Of a stretch of DNA of 29,885 nucleotides, positions 28,684 to 29,885 are shown one piece after another; positions within the stretch are counted from its first letter, which is position 1, and each line of letters begins with the position of its first letter. The notes beneath the pieces are model-generated. The model saw nothing but the letters and a program-made list of their open reading frames with translations, was not told the DNA's origin and searched no databases. The stretch is from positions 1-29,885 of the forward strand of contig DATNOU010000043.1 of the NCBI GenBank assembly GCA_035601195.1, written 5' to 3'. This stretch comes from JAIBJP01 sp035601195 (GTDB taxonomy: Bacteria > Actinomycetota > Thermoleophilia > Gaiellales > Gaiellaceae). Position numbers and translations under genes: made by a program.

Positions 28684-29885
28684 CAGTCGGTCGAGACGAA
28701 CACGTTCTTGATCTCCGAGTAGCCCTCGAGCGCGTGCATCCCGAGCTCACGCCCGAAGCCCGACTGCTTGAAGCCGCCGAAGGGCGTCGAGACCCGTACG
28801 GACGTATTCGCGTTGACGGAGAGGACGCCGGTCTCGAGCGCCCGCGCGACCCGCAACGCACGCGCGCCGTTCTCGCTCCAGATCGAGCCCGAAAGCCCAT
28901 AGGGCGTGTCGTTTGCGATCCGGACGGCGTCGGCCTCGTCCTCGAAGGGGATCACGGCGGCGACGGGCCCGAACACCTCCTCGCGTGCAACGCGATCGTC
29001 GTTGGACGCCTCCACGAGCGTCGGTGGGAACCAGAAGCCGCTGCCGGCGGGGATGTTGCCACGATAGGCAACGCTACCAGCGACGTAGGACGATACGTTC
29101 TCGCGCTGCTCGGCCGAGATCAGCGGGCCCATCTCGGTCGCTTCGTCCTCGGGGTCGCCCACGCGCAGACCCTCCGTCGCCGCCACAAGCAGCGCCAGGA
29201 ACCGGTCGTAGGCGGAGCGCTCGACAAGGATCCGCGACCGCGCGCAGCAATCCTGCCCGGCGTTCCCAAAGACCGCAGACGGCGCGGCGGCCGCCGCCCT
29301 CTCGAGATCCGCATCCGCGAAGACGACGTTGGCCGACTTGCCGCCGAGCTCGAGCGTCACGCGCTTGATCGTCCCCGCGGCGGCCTGCATCACCCCACGC
29401 CCGACCTCGGTCGAGCCTGTGAAGCCGATCTTCGCCACCTCCGGGTGCTCGGCTAGCCGCTGGCCTACAACCCGCCCCGGTCCGACGAGCACGTTGACGA
29501 CACCCTCCGGGATCCCGGCCTCGAGGACGAGCTCGGCCAGCCGTAGCGCCGTCAGCGGCGTCAGCTCCGCCGGCTTGAGCACGACGGTGTTCCCGCAGGC
29601 GAGCGCCGGCCCGAGCTTCCAGCTCGCGATGTTGAGCGGGAAGTTCCACGGCACGATCAGACCGACGACGCCGAGCGGCTCCCGGAACGTCAGGTCGATG
29701 CCTCCCGCGACGGGAATCGTCTCGCCGTAGTGCTTGTCCACGGCGCCGGCGTAGAAGTTGAAGACCTCGGCCACCATGCCGACCTCGCCGCGCGAGTCCG
29801 AGATCGGCTTGCCCACGTTGCGGGTCTCGAGCAGCGCCAGCTCCTCGCCGTGCTCCTCGACGAGCGCGGCGAGACGCCGCAACAA
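28683..29885 (-). CDS. Aldehyde dehydrogenase (partial, N-terminus outside window)
   Basis: At least 400 residues of an NAD(P)-dependent aldehyde dehydrogenase; the gene continues past the right edge, so roughly 60-90 N-terminal residues are missing. Key features are present: PWNFPLNIASWKLGPAL (NAD-binding and the catalytic Asn), KPAELTPLTAL, FTGSTEVGR, general base Glu in TLELGGKSAN, the nucleophile Cys in NAGQDCCARSR, EEVFGP and PFGGFKQSGFGRE. It oxidises an aldehyde to an acid. One loop between the NAD and oligomerisation segments (VSSYVAGSVAYRGNIPAGSG) is a few residues shorter than usual. It starts the ALDH-SDR-sulfotransferase run. Confidence 0.95.
   Translation of the reverse strand: MLRRLAALVEEHGEELALLETRNVGKPISDSRGEVGMVAEVFNFYAGAVDKHYGETIPVAGGIDLTFREPLGVVGLIVPWNFPLNIASWKLGPALACGNTVVLKPAELTPLTALRLAELVLEAGIPEGVVNVLVGPGRVVGQRLAEHPEVAKIGFTGSTEVGRGVMQAAAGTIKRVTLELGGKSANVVFADADLERAAAAAPSAVFGNAGQDCCARSRILVERSAYDRFLALLVAATEGLRVGDPEDEATEMGPLISAEQRENVSSYVAGSVAYRGNIPAGSGFWFPPTLVEASNDDRVAREEVFGPVAAVIPFEDEADAVRIANDTPYGLSGSIWSENGARALRVARALETGVLSVNANTSVRVSTPFGGFKQSGFGRELGMHALEGYSEIKNVFVSTD

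Noticed and set aside
1..29885. CRISPR array, prophage or integrative element
   Set aside because: No regularly spaced repeats, integrase, terminase, capsid or att-like duplication at the tRNA was found; the only mobile element is the IS481 copy.

Overview
The window is high-GC DNA whose gene content points to an actinobacterial-lineage genome. The evidence is a yebC-ruvC-ruvA-ruvB cluster next to pdxT, a clpS/DUF2017 pair behind a primary-type sigma factor, a DivIVA-domain protein, and a small secreted Rpf-like protein. Frequent GTG/TTG starts and start codons 6-10 nt behind a -10-like hexamer (apparent leaderless genes) fit this. A deep-branching group such as Thermoleophilia (Solirubrobacterales/Gaiellales) is my best guess, but that is inference. 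No plasmid, phage or CRISPR locus is visible. The only clear mobile element is one intact IS481-family copy at the left end.

Layout. 1-144: no gene. 149-1212: IS481-family element. 1228-2042: autoregulated ArsR/SRPBCC pair on the + strand. 2039-6058: minus-strand housekeeping block pdxT, yebC, ruvC, ruvA, ruvB and a small conserved-looking gene. 6233-9601: plus-strand receiver, GAF/GAF/PAS histidine kinase and DivIVA-like coiled-coil protein. 9678-10562: pdxS on the minus strand, so this three-gene signalling module separates the two PLP-synthase subunits. 10625-14584: large patatin-like lipase, then a small protein and a muramidase/peptidoglycan-binding/NlpC-P60-like fusion. 14586-15095: ferritin-like protein. 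15170-17064: overlapping pair of a single-domain cNMP-binding-fold protein and a flavin oxidoreductase. 17178-18572: FAD-linked oxidase of the berberine-bridge type. 18734-20663: small genes around a gene-poor 0.8 kb stretch that holds a probable frameshifted gene remnant. 20830-20903: tRNA with CAU anticodon. 20956-21892: cupredoxin lipoprotein and YjbQ. 21897-24876: minus-strand run Rpf-like, GNAT, primary-type sigma factor, ClpS, DUF2017. 25079-26233: MFS transporter. 26197-29885: minus-strand operon of aldehyde dehydrogenase (cut by the window edge), SDR and two sulfotransferases.

How genes work together. RuvABC process Holliday junctions. ruvA and ruvC share a promoter-like motif at identical distance from their start codons, which suggests common control. 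PdxS and PdxT form PLP synthase although here they are 3.6 kb apart. The ArsR regulator and its SRPBCC partner form a self-controlled unit, and the IS element has landed just upstream of their promoter. The sigma factor, ClpS and DUF2017 are tightly packed and probably co-transcribed. The ALDH-SDR-sulfotransferase genes have overlaps or gaps of at most 11 nt and probably serve one pathway, whose substrate cannot be read from sequence.

The least routine parts are: the mRNA hairpin that would mask the transposase start, the shared ruvA/ruvC promoter motif, the patatin plus cell-wall hydrolase module without signal peptides, the split cNMP-fold/flavoprotein pair, the structured leader of the Rpf-like gene, and the signalling module lodged between pdxS and pdxT. 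All calls come from reading the sequence; no database search was possible.
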